Positions 62,303 through 64,000 of a stretch of 64,000 nucleotides of DNA are shown here, piece after piece. The stretch covers positions 555,941-619,940 of the forward strand of contig NZ_CP039381.1 in NCBI RefSeq assembly GCF_005601135.1, given 5' to 3'. Source of the DNA: Ruminococcus bovis (GTDB lineage: Bacteria > Bacillota > Clostridia > Oscillospirales > Acutalibacteraceae). The notes under the pieces are model-generated. The model had not been told where the DNA came from and made no database searches. It saw only the letters and a list, made by a program, of their open reading frames with translations. The translations under genes were made by a program, and so were the position numbers. Each line of letters begins with the position of its first letter. Position 1 is the first letter of the stretch.

Positions 62303-63682
62303 ATGAAAGTCATAGATTACTTAAAGGAATACAACAAAAAAAATATTTATCCTTTCCATATGCCGGGAAATAAAAGACAAGGCGAATTTAATCAACTTGA
62401 TTTTACAGAGGTTGAGAGCTTAGACAACCTATATCACCCTGAGGGTATTTATAAGGAAAGTATAGACAGAATTAAAAATTTATACAGTACCAAAGAAAGT
62501 TATATTTTAGTAAACGGCAGTACAGTTGGGATTTTGTCTGCTATAACCGGTTGTGCTAAAAAAGGTGACAATATTTTAATGGCAAGAAATTGTCACAAGT
62601 CTGCTTATAATGCAGTAGAAATTTGGGACTTATTCCCTACCTACTTAATGCCTAAATCGGTACATTCTTTTATGGGAGAAATTTTGTCAAGTGATGTTGA
62701 AGATGCACTTAATAGCAACCCTAAAATTACGGTATGTATTATAACTTCTCCTACATATGAAGGAATTGTAAGTGATATAAAAAGTATTGCTAAAATTTGC
62801 CACAATCACAATGTAACTTTAATTGTTGATGAGGCACATGGCAGTCACCTAATGTTTGATGATTATTTTCCAAATTCAGCAGTAAATTTAGGTGCCGATG
62901 TTGTAATACAAAGCACCCACAAAACATTAACCTCTTTAACAGGTACAGGGTTACTTCATATTTGCAGTGACAGAGTGAACAAAGATATTATTAAGAAAAG
63001 GCTGATGACTTTTCAAACTTCATCACCTAACTACTTAATGGTAGCTTCAGTTGACAGATGTATTTGTGAACTTATTGAAAAAGGCAAAGAATTATTCTCT
63101 ACATACAGAAAAAGAATTAACAATTTTTACTTAGAATGTGGAAAACTTAAAAACCTTTCTATATATAAAGGTGAAAATGCTTTTGCCTTTGACAAAAGTA
63201 AAATTGTAATTCTAACACAAAACACCAACCTATCAGGCACAGAATTACAAAAAATATTGAGAGAAAAATATTTAATAGAAACAGAAATGGCATCAGCTGA
63301 TTATATTATTGCTATGACTAGCATATATGATACAGATGAGGGTTTCACTAGGCTGATAAATACTCTTAAAGATATTGACAAAAACTGTATATATAGAGAA
63401 AAGGAAAGTATAACCCTAAATCACATTCCTAAAATGAAAATTAAACCTTGTAAAGTTGAGGATACTGAAAAGGAATTTATAGATATAGAAAACTGTTGTG
63501 GTAAAGTTTCTGGTGAATATATTTATGCTTATCCACCGGGAATACCTATTATTTCAATAGGTGAAGTTTTTGACGAAAAAGCAGTTAATACCATTAAATA
63601 TTTAATAGAAAAAGGTGTTAATGTGGTGAGTGAGGGCAATAAACTTCCTTTTAAGGTGTGTTGTGCTATTGACACAAGGTAA
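62303..63682 (+). CDS. Orn/Lys/Arg decarboxylase family PLP enzyme
   Basis: About 459 residues of fold-type I. The N-terminus YPFHMPGNKRQ, GSTVGILSAI, VDEAHGSHLMF and the PLP lysine in QSTHKTLTS are family signatures. The C-terminal domain (IPKMKIKPCKVED, YAYPPGIPI) is complete, but there is no N-terminal wing domain, as in the shorter Gram-positive members (SpeA-type/YaaO). The exact substrate, arginine, lysine or ornithine, cannot be told. The ATG after TTGAAT is taken as the start. SCIFF lies 57 nt downstream. Confidence 0.93.
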   Translation: MKVIDYLKEYNKKNIYPFHMPGNKRQGEFNQLDFTEVESLDNLYHPEGIYKESIDRIKNLYSTKESYILVNGSTVGILSAITGCAKKGDNILMARNCHKSAYNAVEIWDLFPTYLMPKSVHSFMGEILSSDVEDALNSNPKITVCIITSPTYEGIVSDIKSIAKICHNHNVTLIVDEAHGSHLMFDDYFPNSAVNLGADVVIQSTHKTLTSLTGTGLLHICSDRVNKDIIKKRLMTFQTSSPNYLMVASVDRCICELIEKGKELFSTYRKRINNFYLECGKLKNLSIYKGENAFAFDKSKIVILTQNTNLSGTELQKILREKYLIETEMASADYIIAMTSIYDTDEGFTRLINTLKDIDKNCIYREKESITLNHIPKMKIKPCKVEDTEKEFIDIENCCGKVSGEYIYAYPPGIPIISIGEVFDEKAVNTIKYLIEKGVNVVSEGNKLPFKVCCAIDTR

Positions 63683-63739
63683 AAAATGATATAAAATATT
63701 ATTAAATAAATTTGTTATTAATTAAGGAGGAAAATTCCT

Positions 63740-63892
63740 ATGAAGAGAATCGTAACAGTTAATACAAGAAACCTAACTGAATCAGTTAAAAAGGGTGGCT
63801 GTGGTGAATGTCAGACATCATGTCAGTCAGCTTGTAAGACTTCTTGTGGTATTGCAAATCAGCAGTGCGAAAAGCTAAAGGCTGAAAAATAA
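63740..63892 (+). CDS. scfA: SCIFF ranthipeptide precursor (six cysteines in forty-five residues)
   Basis: 50 residues with a perfect AAGGAGG site 8 nt upstream. The C-terminal half has six cysteines (21, 24, 28, 32, 36 and 43) in the diagnostic order CGECQTSCQSACKTSC; the N-terminal half MKRIVTVNTRNLTESVKKGG is the leader. SCIFF peptides are nearly universal in Clostridia and are cross-linked by a radical SAM enzyme that forms thioether bonds from cysteine sulfur to the gamma carbon of a nearby residue, usually Thr. Followed by a terminator and then the maturase start. Confidence 0.97.
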   Translation: MKRIVTVNTRNLTESVKKGGCGECQTSCQSACKTSCGIANQQCEKLKAEK

Positions 63893-63908
63893 TTAAAAAA
63901 GTAAAAGG

Positions 63909-63937
63909 TCGCCGTAGGGTTTCCTATGGCGATTTTT
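63909..63937 (+). terminator. Terminator/attenuator after the SCIFF gene
   Basis: Stem TCGCCGTAGG/CCTATGGCGA (63909-63918 with 63923-63932, one G-T pair), 4-nt loop, then five T. Partial read-through would set a high ratio of precursor to maturase. Confidence 0.85.
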
Positions 63938-63953
63938 ATTGTGGGGAATTTTT

Positions 63954-64000
63954 ATGGTACATTGTTATAAAAATAATGGCTACAATATTGTCCTAGACAG
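63954..64000 (+). CDS. scfB: SCIFF radical SAM maturase, first 15 codons only
   Basis: The reading MVHCYKNNGYNIVLD matches the very conserved N-terminus of SCIFF maturases (M-[IV]-H-x-Y-x-x-x-G-x-N-[IV]-[VA]-x-D). The weak ribosome site GGGGA lies 8 nt upstream. The rest is past the right edge. Its position directly after the SCIFF terminator is the standard arrangement. Confidence 0.85.
   Translation, partial: MVHCYKNNGYNIVLD

Overview
The window looks like a chromosomal segment of an anaerobic, spore-forming, low-GC Firmicute, most likely a Ruminococcus/Oscillospiraceae-type gut bacterium. Evidence: a SCIFF ranthipeptide precursor, the sporulation and germination genes spmA, spmB and a gerA-family gene, a pyruvate formate-lyase pair, a flavodiiron protein, an Isc-type Fe-S operon with an Rrf2 regulator, cohesin-like surface proteins, and a surface protein with a Ser/Asn-rich stalk. 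Everything rests on reading the sequence; no database search was run.

Layout. 1-2400: an rRNA operon on the minus strand (16S, tRNA-Ala, tRNA-Ile, start of 23S) with a clear promoter and a processing stem. 2600-5500: cysteine desulfurase, Fe-S scaffold, a TcdA-like E1 enzyme and an Rrf2 repressor. 5500-11250: two PP2C phosphatases and three membrane-anchored proteins with cytosolic tails, a signalling/cell-envelope cluster with no kinase in view. 11600-17050: a LytTR-DUF3021-ABC-2 operon, a GNAT gene and an exported protein, bracketed by two long inverted copies of a non-coding repeat. 17100-19500: a polar amino-acid ABC importer preceded by a 32-residue membrane peptide. 19700-28100: a third repeat copy, a hemolysin III-type protein, metK under a SAM-I riboswitch, an anchored disordered protein, and a heterodimeric ABC exporter with one degenerate ATP site. 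28400-33460: flavodiiron protein and a large secreted subtilisin. 33600-34460: a fourth repeat copy. 34500-41350: an HTH/zinc-ribbon regulator, pflB-pflA, a PHP phosphoesterase and an unrecognised membrane protein.

41398-51873 is a compact block of 16 intact, overlapping minus-strand genes of tailed-phage type (PBSX/Xkd-like): terminase, portal, protease, capsid, connectors, tube-like protein, LysM/baseplate proteins, spike, gp25, gpJ and gpI. It has no recognisable sheath, tape measure, lysis, integrase, repressor or replication gene. A 44-residue ORF sits where the tape measure should be. This looks like a domesticated or reduced particle rather than an ordinary prophage and is the best candidate for an undescribed system.

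51960-64000: a gerA-family gene, a phd-doc toxin-antitoxin pair with its operator, a cohesin/Ig-like surface protein, spmA-spmB, an AbrB/zinc-ribbon regulator, a Ser-rich surface protein, a cohesin-like anchored protein with galE and an HMGL-type aldolase, a YaiI-family protein, an Orn/Lys/Arg decarboxylase, and at the right edge the SCIFF precursor peptide followed by the first 15 codons of its radical SAM maturase.

Two themes run through the window. One is a family of about 0.5-0.8 kb non-coding repeats with terminal inverted repeats and seven or more internal hairpins, whose stems change in both arms between copies. The other is a set of well-formed promoters and operators (Rrf2-type, LytTR-type, Rex-like, Phd-type) that can be assigned to specific genes.
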